Of a stretch of 64,000 nt of DNA, positions 47,436 through 60,890 are shown one piece after another; position 1 is the stretch's first letter; the number at the start of each line of letters is the position of its first letter. This DNA is from Saccharum officinarum (Eukaryota > Streptophyta > Magnoliopsida > Poales > Poaceae): contig CM036221.1 of NCBI GenBank assembly GCA_020631735.1, positions 15,791,381-15,855,380 on the forward strand, given 5' to 3'. Below the pieces are notes generated by a model, which did not search any database, had not been told where the DNA came from, and saw only the letters and a list, made by a program, of their open reading frames with translations. The position numbers and the translations under genes are program-made.

Positions 47436-48258
47436 CTATGATGGTTTGTCGGCCAAGTTTTGGACCGACTCTTGGCTACCTGATGGCCCGATATGTCGCT
47501 TCACTCCTCACCTGTTCGCCGCCATCGGCAAGCGACATCGCCAGAAATCCGTGCGCGAAGCTATCACCAACAGAAGCTGGGTACGCCATATTCAGGGTGC
47601 CCCGACCCCCCAAGTGCTGTGTGATTACGTCGTAGTCTGGGCATAGGTTGACGGGATGGTGTTTGATGACCTCACAAGCGACAGATTCATTTGGCGATGG
47701 ACCACCGACGGCACGTACTCCGCCTCTTCTGCCTACAGGGCCTTTTTCATCGGCATGACTTCCCTTAGAGGCGCTAAGGAGCTCTGGAAGACTAGGGCCC
47801 CGCCGAAGTGCAAGTTCTTCTTTTGGTTGCTGTTGCACGATCGGCTATGGATGATGGTGCAAAGGATGCAACACGGGCTGCAAGATGGGGATGTGTGTGC
47901 CCTTTGTGGCCAGGAGCAGGAGACGGCACGACATCTCGCTGGGGAATGTGTGTTCGCCCGGGAGGTGTGGTTCAGGGTGTTGACACCCATCGGCCTCGCC
48001 ATCCTTGCGCCACCGCCTGGGATTGCCTTCCTCGACTGGTGGCTGCTATACCGGGTACAGCTCGAAACGGCGAAGCGCAAAGGTTTCGACTCCCTCATCA
48101 TCCTTGGAGCTTGGTGTCTTTGGAAGGAATGTAACCAGAGGGTTTTCCATGGGATTGAGGAGGAGGTGGATCGCTGGTCTCAGGCGGGTACAGCCACCTC
48201 GCCGCGCTGTGGGCGTCTAGGGACATTGATTGATCTTCGTCGGTCAGAAAAGTCGTAA
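47436..48258 (+). pseudogene. L1-type LINE ORF2 C-terminus with zf-RVT domain
   Basis: The translation contains AKFWTDSWLPDGPICRF, then after one in-frame TAG (47644-47646) FIWRWTTDGTYSASSAYRAF, LWKTRAPPKCKFFFWL and the zinc-binding cluster CALCGQEQETARHLAGEC, ending with LGAWCLWKECNQRVF. This is the reverse-transcriptase-associated zinc-binding (zf-RVT) region common in plant L1 ORF2 and derived proteins. The RT and endonuclease domains are lost by 5' truncation. Confidence 0.85.
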
Positions 48259-48422
48259 AATTTGTTCTTATGTAATACCAAGTTAGAGCCGCCGTTTCTC
48301 CTGTTGCAGGGTTAACTTTGTTCGGCCGTAGTGTGCTGCTCACATTCTAGGTGGACCGGCGTTTACCTTTGTAATAACTCCTTTTCCTCCTTAATGATAC
48401 TAAGCATGGTCGCGAAAAAAAA
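47436..48422 (+). mobile_element. 5'-truncated L1-type LINE (3' end)
   Basis: Coding sequence of the region after reverse transcriptase is followed by a 3' UTR ending TAAGCATGGTCGCG and a short poly(A) (48415-48422), as in plant L1 elements. No target duplication was found; CTCCTTCACC after the tail has no evident copy near 47400. Confidence 0.8.
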
Positions 48423-49090
48423 CTCCTTCACCAAAGACTTTGACCCCAACATGCGTGGCTAATACGTCTACAGCCACATCCTCTCCGCCACCGTGACTCC
48501 GTGAGGTGAGGCCTTGAATCCCGTGATGGCTGTTCAGTTCTGAACCGAGATGTCGAGGAAGCTTTTTGCCGGCGGGTGTAGTAATCATGGAGCAGCGAAG
48601 GATACGCGGGAGGGAGACGAGTGAAAGAGAGATCGTCCATGTATCTGCGCGTGTAGTTACTGCTGATTTTCCTTTTCAAGGTACGACGACTTTTTTTACA
48701 TTTTTTATGAGATATGGATGATGCGTGAGGTGCCTCCTCCACTGACTACCCATGTTTCTAACTCGAAAGTAGTACTCAGTAATCTGGCACATGCCAATAC
48801 ATGAGCTTCAATTTCCCTACTCTTCGGAAGTATGTATAGTGCTATTTCCAACGAAAGGAAATGACAACCGAAATAATGTCACTTTTATACATTTTCTTTT
48901 GTTTTTCTCCTGTCCTATTTTTAAACTAAATTGTGATAAGTTTTTTCAGTAGTCTTTAGTGGACCAGTAAAATAGTTATTACTCTTTGTTATATTCACAC
49001 TTATGTTTATCTAAATTTCTCTCTCAAATTCCATGACAAAGCACTATAATGTTGTTATTAGATAGTACTATTTAATTCTCCTGATGATTC
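48423..49090. other. unassigned AT-rich sequence before gap
   Basis: No gene or transposon end recognised. Confidence 0.4.
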
Positions 49091-49190
49091 NNNNNNNNNN
49101 NNNNNNNNNNNNNNNNNNNNNNNNNNNNNNNNNNNNNNNNNNNNNNNNNNNNNNNNNNNNNNNNNNNNNNNNNNNNNNNNNNNNNNNNNN
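49091..49190. other. assembly gap (100 N)
   Basis: A run of 100 Ns, a conventional placeholder for a gap of unknown size. The join of the two contigs is therefore not established by sequence. Confidence 0.99.
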
Positions 49191-49481
49191 GCCTCTAGAT
49201 GTGCATTTCATGATCATTTGCATTTGGATAGAACTAATATCGCCCGAAAAATGATTGTGAAAATGCTAACACACTCACACATGACGAGATCACTTGGTGA
49301 TGTTAGCACGTTTGCGACGGCGGTGGAGTTTAAGCGGTAGAGAGGGTTTGGGGTCATCTCTCCCTCCCGCCGAGCGTGCGAGCGCGGGATTCAGGCAATT
49401 TTGGGGAAATGAAATGCCTATTTTCCACTACGCCGGAAGCTGGAAAAAGAAACGGAGGCAAACGGGGGTCACAGTGGTGAC

Positions 49482-49865
49482 CGGACGTTGGACCGGACGC
49501 GGTCACTGTTTGACCGGACGCGTCCGGTCAGTGTCTAGTATCTGCGCGTTTTTCAGTTGTTTGATCGGACGCGAGGCGCGTCCGGTCATAGGCGACCGGA
49601 CGCGTCCGTCGTCCAGGGAGCTTACTGGACTCCAACCGGACGCGGGCACTGTGGCGTCCGGTCAGTTCTTCAGCGCGTCCGGTCGCTGGTTCGTTGTGCG
49701 CGGCTCAGGGTTGACCAGCGCGTCCGGTCAGTTACGGGACCGGTGCGTCCGGTCGTGACCGGCGCGTCCGGTCGTTGCGACCGGCGCGTCCGGTCGGTGC
49801 TTCGCGAAACTAGCCGTTGCGCGACCGGCGCGTCGGTCAGTTGGACCAGCGCGTCCGGTCAACGC
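49482..49865. repeat. palindromic CCGGACGCGTCCGG array in Sirevirus-type LTR
   Basis: More than ten GACCGGACGCG / GCGTCCGGTC half-sites, with one full palindrome at 49512-49529. It is a different LTR family member from the 13-kb Sirevirus, yet the motif is kept. Confidence 0.85.
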
Positions 49866-49914
49866 GACTTCGGCTGTTTCAAGTTTCTAACGGCTATATT
49901 CGAAGGGGTACGTC

Positions 49915-49922
49915 TATAAATA
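49915..49922 (+). promoter_or_regulatory. TATA box of the Sirevirus-type LTR
   Basis: TATAAATA about 50 bp after the palindromic array and about 890 bp before the LTR end; the same relative order as in the nested Sirevirus. Confidence 0.6.
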
Positions 49923-50812
49923 CTCGTTGGCCGGCTCAAGGCTCCATCTTCTGGACATTTTGACATACTTGTGAGCATTTTGAGCTAAGCAACTCCCCTC
50001 CCACTCATCTCTCTTGCTTCTTTGCATATTCGAAGTGAGATTGAGTGATCCAAGTGCATTTGCATTGTGAGATTGCATCTAGTGGCACTTGGTGGTTGAT
50101 TTGCTGCGATTCTTGTTTCTCTTGTGGTTGCCCACCACCTAGACGGCTTGGAGCAGCTTGGAGGTGTTGGCAGAGTTGGTGATTGTTCTTGGCCACCTCC
50201 GGTGATTGTGAGGGGTTTGTGCCTACCTCGGCGAAGCGCCAAAGGCAACGTTAGTATATTGCTCGTGTCATTGCAACCTTTTGCCATTTGGTAGGTTCTT
50301 GTGGTGCCTTTTGAGAGGCTCGGTGTGTGACCGATTAGCCACCGAACCACGTGGTGAAAAGGGACACAACGGGGACTAGCGTGCCGGCAAGCACGTGAAC
50401 CTCGGGATAAATCTTTGTGTCATCACTTTCATATTGTGATTGATTGATCCCGGTGTTCGGTTATCTGGTATTCATCTCTTGATTATATTGATTGGTTGGC
50501 TCAATTCTTCGCCCCTCGGTGATACCCTCCTAACTCTCTCTTGTATTAAATTCTTAGTTATCTTTGCTAGCTAGTTAGCTTTGCTAGAGTAGCTTCTTTG
50601 TGTAGCTTGCTAGTTGTAGTTTCCTTCTCGGTTTGACTTGTGCGGTTGAGTGCAAATACTAGAATTGAGAATTGGATAGGTGGCTTGCAAACACCCGTAG
50701 GCTAAGCAAAACTCGCATCTCGCTATTTGTTTTATTGATAAACTTGTTTAGCTTGTCCTTGTACAAAATTTTAATAGGCTATTCACCCCCCTCTAGCCAT
50801 CAAGACCTTTCA

Positions 50813-50944
50813 CCAGCCGCCAGTGCCCAATCTTCGAAGTGGACGACGCGACGAGGAGCTAAACCTGCAGCTCGACGCCGCAATGCCCACAAGATGTAGC
50901 CGATGCGGGATGTGGGTTGCCGCTGGGAATATGCGGGTTGAGCA
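50813..50944. mobile_element. hAT-like element 1, part left of the LARD insertion
   Basis: The stretch GGGATGTGGGTTGCCGCTGG...GCGGGTT is the reverse complement of sequence homologous to 40895-40930 in hAT-like element 2. It ends in GAGCA (50940-50944), the target duplication of the LARD element. The continuation of the hAT-like element after the insertion is found at 4965-5075. The other terminus is not in the window, probably because the Sirevirus-type LTR or the gap has replaced it. Confidence 0.6.
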
Positions 50945-53900
50945 TGTAACAGAACCGTCCAAATTATAAGAGCACAAGTATAAAAACAATCACCGAAGTG
51001 ATCAAATTCTCACACTTGAGCCCATATAACTCCGGTAGTCCAATGAAATCACGAGGTATTTCAAACCAACCAACATACAAGCCAAGATCGTATGATTCAA
51101 CATAACAAGTCACATGTTATAACCATTTCATAAGTAATTCAATTTACATTGGAGTTCAACAAAGTTATTACAACTTACAAAGAAAAGTAGCGAAAGCAAA
51201 GTAATTTGAAACTAACATTAATCTTATTTCAAATACATGCCAGTACCAAGGTCAACTTTCACAAAAGCATTAGAGAAGATAACTCAGAAGGATCATGCCC
51301 ATGATCACACTCCGCCACTAAGGCAGGAGTCAACCAACTCTTGTAGCCGCCATGATACATCACAACCTGCAACAAGTGGGGATAAACCCTGAGTACGACA
51401 AAGTACTTAGCTAGACTTACCCGTCAAAAACCAGAAATAAAGTGACACCAAGGATTATGCAAGGCTGATATAAAGTGGGGCTAGCTTGACAAAATTTTGC
51501 ATAAAAGCTTAATATAGATGATCAATCATTAATGCTTAAGCATCAAGTTAATTATCATTAATCTATCATCTATATTAGAACCTGTACTAGAGCACTCACT
51601 TTATTAGGAGCAAACAATATTAACCATAGCAGGTATAAATTGAGGCAACCTTTCCATCGTGATCCAATTAACCATCAGTTCAATTTAATTGAATCTACGT
51701 TGCCGCTGCTCAAGTCAAGTGCTCACTAACTGGGAGCGACGGCGATTCGAATCGAATTCCTATCCAGCTGGAGGGGTATTTCTAACACTCACCGCGCAGG
51801 CCCCTGCCAGGGTCGCACAAGCCACCTTTTCATATGATTCAGGAATCGCGGGTCCGAATGATGTCGCGACCCAAGGGCGACACTCTGCCAGGTGATAGGG
51901 ACTCTAACCCCCCTTTGGTCTCACGCCAATGTCCCCAAGCACATCCTTTCTCTCCTCCAAGAAGCAACCTACCATTCGATTCCCGGCCTGAATCACATTA
52001 CTCGGCTTCGCAGTCGTAACGACTTATCCGACCAACTAAGTGTTAGACTGCGTTCAACATGACTCAAGGACGTACAGCGAATCGGTCCTTAAACGACTCA
52101 GACGGGGATAGATTCACACCCAAGACCTCCATGCCTTGTTGCTTCACTATCGTCATCCCGCCCAGTCTCATTTCATTTTATTAACACATGGTTCCATTCC
52201 ACGATAGCAAATATAGCCAACCGTGCCATATATGAATATCCCTACATCTCGTAGGTGACAGGAAATCACCTGACTTCTACCGCTTAAAGCAGGGCTAAGC
52301 ATCTACTCGATCCTAGTCTATGTAGGATTCAGGGATTCATATATCTGGACAAGGAATGATATAATGCAGCAAGGTTTTCAACCAACTCCTACCACTTAAT
52401 GCAACAATACTTATAACATATATATAATTAATTGCTTTGAAGATAGGAGGCTTATAATGCTCCGGGGCTTGTCTGGGATCTGACTCAAGTTAGAGTATGT
52501 CAGATGAATTCACTTGGCGAGCATCTCCAAATCTATCACTTGTACGGTCCTTCTATCTTCGGGATAGATCCACCAAACTCCATCTTCGGGTTTGGCTCCA
52601 CCTTAGGTCCTTCACGTGCTTCAGCTAACGTACCTAAATGAGGTGCAACAATGCATATGTATGAATGCATAGAAGTGCAATAAACAAAGAAATCAAACAG
52701 CATACAAAGTTCACATAAACCCTAGAGCTAATTAACTTAATCCTCAATAAGACATAACATAGAAGAGCGCAAGCACATCAATCAAAAAACAAGTCTCACA
52801 AGATTACAGGGTACCACTCAAGTATCATCAAAGATATGAGTTACATTTCAATACCCAAGCATGACAAAGTTAATCAAAGTACTAGAACTAGAAATTGCTA
52901 CCTTCTGGACATCAAACCAACAGCTGAGTAATTTAATTATAACTGGAGATATACAACTCCAAATGACTTGCAAGAAGACATTATGGAAAGCTTATGAAAT
53001 TATCTAAATTTCATTTATAAACATCACAGCATGATTCCAAAGTTTAACATGTCGAATTTACACAAATACCGAAACTGGTCTAACAAGACAGAGAGCAAGC
53101 AATTCTGTAACCTAACTTTAAACAGCTGTAGTTTCTAAACCATATGGCCAAATGCCACCAAATTTTAACAGCAGCTAGATCATGAAATTCACAACAACTT
53201 TGTTATAGCACACAAGACATGAAAACATCATTTGCATAGGGTAATTAACAATATTCTCAAATCTGTTCAGAAACCTCATTTGCAAGAAATAATTATTGAC
53301 TTATGTTGCAAACATATAATTGGATAAAACCAACTTTACCAACATGTCACCATGACCAATGAACACCATAAAACATAGTGTCCATTCCTAAATAAATTCT
53401 TTTAATGCATTTTCTTAATTTATTTAGATAATTAGGTGGAATTATGGACACCTATAAAAAGTGCTCAATAAATTCTACCAAAATTACAATGGCCTAAATA
53501 TGCTCTCAAAAGTCTACTGTCCAAATTTAAATCCATTTGGGCAAGTATATCAAGCTCTATGAAAAAGACAAATAGTTATTGCAATAATCATGTGAGAGCA
53601 AGTTAAACCTAACACTCAATATTTTCTGTGAACACAAGGCCATATTATGAATCAATATGATAGAGAAACATCATACTAAGGTAATGGAACAACATTTTAT
53701 ATTTTATCAATTATATATTATTTATAAGCTATTTATCAAGCCTTAAACAAGTTACATCAATAACTAGGTCATACAATAAGCAATGACCATGAAATTTATA
53801 CCACAGTACAACCATAGCATGAAGATCCTACCATAAAATTTTCACATCAATTGGAGCATCAACACTCAAGATATAAAAATAACAAGGAAAACAAGCATCT

Positions 53901-56169
53901 ATTTTTCCATTTACAAGATCTAGGTAAAACATCCTGAAACCCAGAAACAACCTATAAGTTTTATATTTTTCTTAGCAAGTATATGTCATCACAAAATTAA
54001 CAAAATAAGAATCATCATTTTTGGAGTTCTAAAACTTCAGATCTTGCTCTGGTCAAGTTTAAAGGTATTTAAGAGCATTTTTAACACTTAAATAAAGACA
54101 TCAGAAAGAATCTACAAACATATAACATTTTATGACTCTAATGCATAGATCTTTTCTCAAGGTTTCCAAAAAGTCCACTTTTGCTATTTTTGAAATTACC
54201 TAGCAAGAGATATGGAATTTAGAAGATTTACACAAAATCTGAAATTCAAATTACTAGAAAACCGAATTCTAGTTAATTCGCTAGGCGCACCCGGTTACCC
54301 ACCCAAACGGATCACCACATTAACTGTCCCGCGGGACCCGCCGCCCGATTGGGCCCACCTGTCATATACAGAGAGAGAGACAGAGCGAAGGAGGCGACGG
54401 TCTTCTCTTCGGATGCCGGGGAAAACAGAGGACGGCGGCGGAGAGGGACCGGCCACGACCAGCAGCGGCCGGCGACGGCGATGGGAGGGCTGACCGGCTT
54501 CGCGGCTGCGAGACGCATCCGCGCGTGCTTGCGGTGAGAGCTGAGGTGGCCCGTGGCCTCCTGGCCACGTGCACGGGCGGCGGCGGCCGTGACCAACCGT
54601 GGCCGGCAAGCACCGACGACGGCGGGCCAAGGGGAATGGCAGCGCGAGCACCCACACGTCCATCCGCACCTGTGGGTGCCCTCGGACTTGCCAGAGGTGG
54701 TCCATGATGGCCTGGCCACGTGCGGCCGTAGCATGGAAGGTGACGCGCGGCGGCGCTACTCGGCTCTGCCGGTGAAGGTGATGCGCAGGGGCAGCAGCGG
54801 CTACGCCCGCATGCGTGGGCGATGGCGGCTCGGCGCTCCGCTTTCAAGGGTGCAGGAGGGTGCGTGGAGCAGGAATGAGCGGCGCGGGGAGCTTTGCTGG
54901 GCCGACCATGGTGACGGCGTCTGCGCAGCGCGAGGCCGCGGGCACGGAGCGAGAGAGGGGCGAGCGAGAGACGAGACCGAGCGCTCGGCTTCTCCACTCG
55001 ATGAGGCAACACGCAGGCGTATTGAGGGGCGACGATGGAGCATGGGCACCACGCGGCAGGGAGGTGGGGGCGCGATGCGAACATGGCCGCTACATCCAGA
55101 GCACGTGTCGGCGGTTCGGACATTGTGTCGAGTACGTGTCGTGCGTTGCTGCGCCTGACTTGGAGACCATTTTTGGGCCGGCTCGGTTCTGAATTGGACA
55201 AGGGACCTAAAATGAAGTTTGCAGCCCACATGAAGACCTACAATTTCTATTTAAGGTGCACTGCAATTAGGGTTATGGATTAGTGGATAATCAAGTCCAA
55301 AGTTGACACTGTCAGTGATTTGAAAGCAACGAGCAACAATCCAAAATGAGGGTCAAAATGAATTGCAACTGGTGCCATCTTCTCATATGTTCTTCCCCAA
55401 CAGGTAAGCTCCAACTTTTATTTTTGGGTCAACTTGAGGTACTCAACAAAATTCGGAGAACGTGAGATGACAATGTCAACGACGATGAATTTCCAGGCTT
55501 AGAAAATGCTAAGTGTTGGAAACAGCCCTAATTCTGACTTGTGGGCCCTATTTGAGCATGTTACACACATTTTCATGACTTGACTCTTAAACAAAGTTTG
55601 TTCCTTATAAAATTCTCTACAAATTTGTCAAAGGGTGCACAGTCATGCAAAGCTTCTAGGTCACACTTTTGAAATGGTCAAACAAAAGGGCTCCAGGGTC
55701 CATACATGGTCAACCACCAATTAGAAGCATATTTAGGCAAAATGATCAACATGAACATTGTTCCATTAAGTGTCCTAAGTGTAGTTAAGGTCTTGTAGAG
55801 TTCATCTAGAGTCATTTGGACAAGTTTGCAAGGTTTGGCTGATGATCTACAATTCCATTCACTTAATGATGCAAGTTCCAATTGGAATGGAACTTATCAT
55901 TTCATGTGACTTTTTGATTCCAAACTCCATGAAACTTTTTCACGGGTCTAGATGGATGCATGTGGATGTAATGTACATGGAATAAGCATGTTTAGAATTA
56001 CTCTTGCATAATCTTAACAAGGGTCTATATGTAAGCAATTGTGCGTGGCCCAAGTTTAAGTTGAAGCTCCATCATGTAGATTTGATTTTGACACCTTGAT
56101 TACCCTTGACATGTCATGTTTGAGCTCAAACCCACTACTTAATTGGTGATAAACACCTGGGGTGTTACA
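50945..56169 (-). repeat. LARD 3' LTR (left)
   Basis: 5225 bp, TGTAACAGAACCGTCC...GGGGTGTTACA, preceded by GAGCA. It differs from the right LTR by about 1.5% in sampled stretches, with small indels. Confidence 0.92.
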
Positions 56170-56185
56170 GCCCTCCCCCCTTAAA
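56170..56185 (-). other. LARD polypurine tract
   Basis: The minus strand reads AAGGGGGGAGGGC immediately before the left LTR, preceded by GAATCTCGGGACGCGATTC, the hairpin-like block shared with the two gypsy elements of the window. Confidence 0.88.
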
Positions 56186-59100
56186 AGAATCGCGTCCCGA
56201 GATTCGGAATGGAAGACCTTTTAAGGAAGAGAGACATGTTATCAAGTTCCCAACATCAGCTATAGCATTCAGCTACAAAGCTTCAACATCGGTGAACAAT
56301 TTGACCAAAGGCACTTTCTGATACTTACTCTTCATGGTAAAATTTGTATGAAGAATTTTCTTCATTGACTTCCATGAAGCATTGTTACTTTGGGAGGAAT
56401 CCAAGATAGCATATACTGCATTCTCAGTGTACGGAGATCATTTGGTCCCTAAGTGAACCACTCACAAGTATCTGACTTTCTAATGACCACAACATAGGCC
56501 ATATGAACTTGACTCTAGACCGAAATATTCAGAAGTATATTCGTTAAAATGACTCTATGTTCACAAAGTTTGAAAAGTAGCCCTCTACCAGAATGGCTTG
56601 AGCACAACCTTCCAAAAGGGTGAGATCATAGACGACAATATACTCTGAGGCTATAGGATATGACTAACCAATAGACAGGGTCTATGTTGGTCGTAAATGT
56701 TCATTCATTTAGACACCAACTAATGGAAAACTACTTACTATTCCACGTGTGTAGTTCTCTTTCTGTAATGACAACACTGTATTATCTAAGTCTGTCGAGG
56801 GGTTAGTGAATGTGATAGCTGACTCTGTCGGCTTCGTATTTCTACCAACAGCTATCTAGAAGATTCTTTTAACCAAAGACAACAGTTATCTGGGTTGAAG
56901 CAGATGCAACCTCTTGGGTAAAAACATTTATAAGGTACTAAGGTATGTCATCATTGGAAAATTAGTACCAAAGCAAAATGTAGGGAGGCCTTAAGGACAA
57001 CAAAAGTTGTAATATTTACTAAACCGCGGGAAGTAGTCTACCACCAAGCGGTTGAGTAAATTTTTCCTTTGTGACTTAGTTGCACTATAAGTTGAGTTGA
57101 CTTGCAGTGTAGCAACTTTGTCAGGCCAACCTTTCACCTTGAGGCTTCCTCCTTTTGGATCAAATAGTAACTCTAAGATGGGAAATCTGTTGTTTGACAC
57201 TTTTCAAATTGCTTTTGATTCGCGATGGTATAAATTGATTGGTAGAAACCAAGGCTGCTCGTACATTGGGGATACGAGAAAGCAAAAGCAAGTGAAAGAG
57301 TGTAAACAAGTATCTGTGGGACCTTAAAAGGGTCATCCCACAGCAGATCTCGACCATTAACTTACATACTAATCCTATGATGCACACGCTTTGAACTTGC
57401 GGGTTACTTTTGCAGGGCAAAACGCATGCTTCGCCTGGAGGATCTTCCTACAAGAATAAGGAACTGATTCTGAATATTCCTCAACACTTCATCCAATAGA
57501 GTTCTGAACAAAACCGTTTATGGCACCTAAGGGCACAAGGATGATGATCGAAACTAGGTCATGCTTTCTCTAATTCTTCGCTTTCGCTGATAGAACACCT
57601 TGCACTATCTGTGTGATTGTCCAAGATGGAATTGACTTGATCACAATGGCTCTAGAAGATAGAATATCACTCAAGTTGTTGGCTAGTTGATTAACTTTTT
57701 GTTGGTTATTGCTCTGTAAGACATAGCCTTCGTAGCTACCAAAGAGTCGTTACCTAGCTGGAGATTAATCTTCCTATGGGTAACTAATTAGTTGTCTCTC
57801 AACACTAAAAAGTTCCAAATCTTCATTCTTGATCATAATAATTGTGGTTGATACAAAGCAGATGGTTGCCATCGAAGTCAGCAGATAAGGAGTCACACCA
57901 GAGATGGTTGATTTCGACGGTATGGCCATTATGCATACAAAGGTTAAAACTTGCATATTATAACGATCGAGTCTTATCCAACAGATGACTTGTCCAACTA
58001 AAGTGTTGTGCGTCCCTTTTTATTCAACAAGGATGAGATACTTTACTCACTAGATGGTGGCCGTCAATACAGGGACAACTTAAGCAAAGTCACTTGTCTA
58101 CCACCTATTGCATTCTGTTAAAGTTTATGTCGATGGCCTGTTCTTCAAAGGTTATCCTCTTAGCAACTTCAGGAGGAAGCTCTACTACTTCTGGTCTAAG
58201 ACATGGATCTTATGATATGATATGGAGAGATAACCAAGGAAAACGGTCACATGAAAATCACATCAGTGTTGTTCTGCAATGGATTACGATTAGAAACCAT
58301 GATACCAGCGCGTGCCGAGCAGCACAACCTTGTGTGTGCACCCACAGGAGGCTCTCGGTTTCGTCGCGGCACCATTAGTTGCTACTTATAACACCATTAC
58401 TGAACATACACCCGATGAGGAATTTCAAATGGCACAGATTGGGTTGATAAGGTAGATGCATGAATTTGCAAGCATACGATTTAGAGGCCATAATAGAGAG
58501 ACGTTGCGTCACACTGGCTAACCTTTGAGAGAGGTAACCGGAAGGTCCAACATGGATTTGGGTACGGTCTCCACAACTGGCAACGTACGAACCATGGTCA
58601 AAGGCTAGCATTGATAAAAGTTAACTTGGTTGGTCAGTCGATAAAGGTCTTCACAAAAAGGGTTGCAAAACATCCATGACTTATACAACATATAGGAGAA
58701 CTAAACTTTGGGCTTTCGGTCAAGCAAGGGCATGGATACAAACATTCAAGGGCTAACCACCAAGTCTACAGGCTCAGACTCCTAAGAGGGAAAACCTAAT
58801 TGAAGACAACAACCACAATTACATAACGTGAACGTTGTTCTAGGATAAAGCTATTCGACACTCGTATGCTCACCGAGGACAACGAGGTGACAACTAGGGC
58901 ACTACCTAGATAACAAGCACACATACACATCACAATCAAGCAGTCGTTTGAGAAAATTTAAACAAATGGACTTAAGCAACCAATACAAAGCATAAGGCTC
59001 ACCTAAAATAAGCATTTATCTCAAGCATGAACTAACTATAAGTTTTGCTCAAAACAACGCTAGCTAAGGAAGCCAACTTAGCATGTGCCCAGAATCTGGA

Positions 59101-60876
59101 CAGCAACGCAGTACTTACATGTTTCAACTATAACTGAGGTTATAGACATCCCACAAAGGTGATCCTAGACTTTATAGAAAGATTAGGAAGATGACTACAC
59201 TTTAGCTATTCATACCAAAAGCAAATTCATAGATTAACATGACCAAAAATGCTAATATTTCAGATCTATACCAATATGGATAGAAAACTAACAAGAACTT
59301 CAAAAATGTAAAACTGGAGTTCTAGGGACACAACAAGGCTGAGCCTTAACTTTATGTAAAGCTTATTAAGTTTTCTATAACTTTCTCATTGTCATATTAA
59401 GATGATTCTATAGCTAACATGGTCAAACAAGACAAAGAAGACATCTCTGCCTAGATGTGGACAGATTCTGTCATTCCACTTGGCACGCTCATAACTAGAA
59501 ATTTCGACCACAAAAATTAGTTCTATAGGACACTTTGGAAAGCTTATAAAAAGTACTACCCTTCTTCTATTATCTCCGAGACATGATTCCATATGCACAT
59601 AGGTCAAACAAACCAAACATTCAGATCTATTTAGAGCATAAGCAAAACCTGACAGTAAACTTCTAAAATTCATAACTCTCAAACCATAAGACCTAGGGTC
59701 ATGAAATTTTAGGACAAGCTATATAATTAAGTTAGCTACAACTTTGGTATTCTTCATAACTACAGAAAACACCATTATCAGCACGAAAGCATCACTACAA
59801 CAGAAACCATTCTAACAGCCAACGTTCAACAAGCAAAACAAAGCTTGCCTTTGTTCTACCTAACAAGAGAGCACACAAACATGTTATTCTAGTAGCTCTA
59901 AATTTTTATTACCTTAGACCAACACGAATTTAATTCATTTATGAGAATCCATAATTACTTAAGTGAGGTCTAAAGCATTGGCAAACGCTTGGGTGAGCAA
60001 CATAGAGTAAGACATTTATGTTTAGCTTCACACAAGAAAGATAGTGTACTACATTGATCACAAGTTACTTATCATTTGAACAAGGGTGAGAGGAGCATAG
60101 CTATGCATAAAGCAACAATCATGAAGATGCATGCTTCGTCCTATTCGTCCTCACCAGATTGCCAACCTAAGGTGGCGATCACGTCCTATGTCGGTGGCAT
60201 AACACGCACTCTCTCGATATATAGCTAGTCGTCAGCTACATTCGACTTACGCATTCGTGGTTAGCGTACCTGCAGAAAAGTTTCATTGCAGCCCAACATT
60301 TCCCAATATAGCACACAATGAAAGTAGAGAAGTAAAATTCTAAGTACTCCCATGTACATATACCCCTGTATACGTACATGTAATACCAAAACTACCCGAA
60401 TCTTCGATCACCCACAATTAAGTACCTTCATATATACATGTGTGTAACATGTAAATAATCCAGTAACCAAACTAGCTCTCCCCTAGACCGAGGGTTGTAC
60501 GGTCATGCTCTCACAACTCACACTTACCTGAGCGTAGGTGCGACGTTGCATAAAAGTAAACTTAGCAACATATATGGCTATTTCATATATGAAGGCTACA
60601 TATAATCTGACACACTGGGTAGCATAGTGTGGGAGAGTTATCACACATACATACCTTGGCCTGGGCGTAGATGCAAAATTAAAAACCCCCAAAGTTAGTA
60701 CTTATATAAGCCACCTAATAATCCTTATATGGGCGTAAGAAAATTAACCACTAGCATACTTAGGTTTAAAATTTAGATTTGACAAACCGATATATAGCTA
60801 TAAGTTGGTAAAACTAATTTTATAAAACAAAACCTTTGTTTTAAATACACATATGATAAGTTTAATGTTGAATCTT
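56186..60876 (-). other. LARD internal non-coding domain
   Basis: 4.7 kb of AT-rich sequence. The longest open frames (about 94-96 codons) overlap on both strands and have no recognisable domain. The part at about 58900-60000 is written in the same style as long grass LTRs (repeated 'ATAACTCT...AAACCATAA...CATGAAATTTTA' words), so it may derive from another LTR. If it has a function it is likely RNA structure for packaging, which cannot be judged by eye. Confidence 0.7.
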
Positions 60877-60888
60877 GCTCCGATACCA
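60877..60888 (-). other. LARD primer-binding site (initiator tRNA-Met)
   Basis: The minus strand reads TGGTATCGGAGC two bases inside the right LTR border. Confidence 0.9.
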
Positions 60889-60890
60889 GC

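Larger units (their letters stand above)
49191..50812 (+). repeat. Sirevirus-type LTR (solo or 3' LTR), 5' end lost in gap
   Basis: It ends TTCACCCCCCTCTAGCCATC...CTTTCA, related to the end of the Sirevirus LTR at 9606-23044 read on its coding strand (TTCACC...TTGATCCTTTCA), but in plus orientation. It has the same palindrome family and a TATA box in the expected order. No PBS or gag follows; hAT-like sequence starts at once, so it is a solo LTR or the 3' LTR of an element lying in the gap. The exact start is not visible. Confidence 0.75.

Noticed and set aside
48428..48742. 104-codon minus-strand frame right of the L1-type LINE
   Set aside because: No similarity recognised and no gene-like context; treated as chance.
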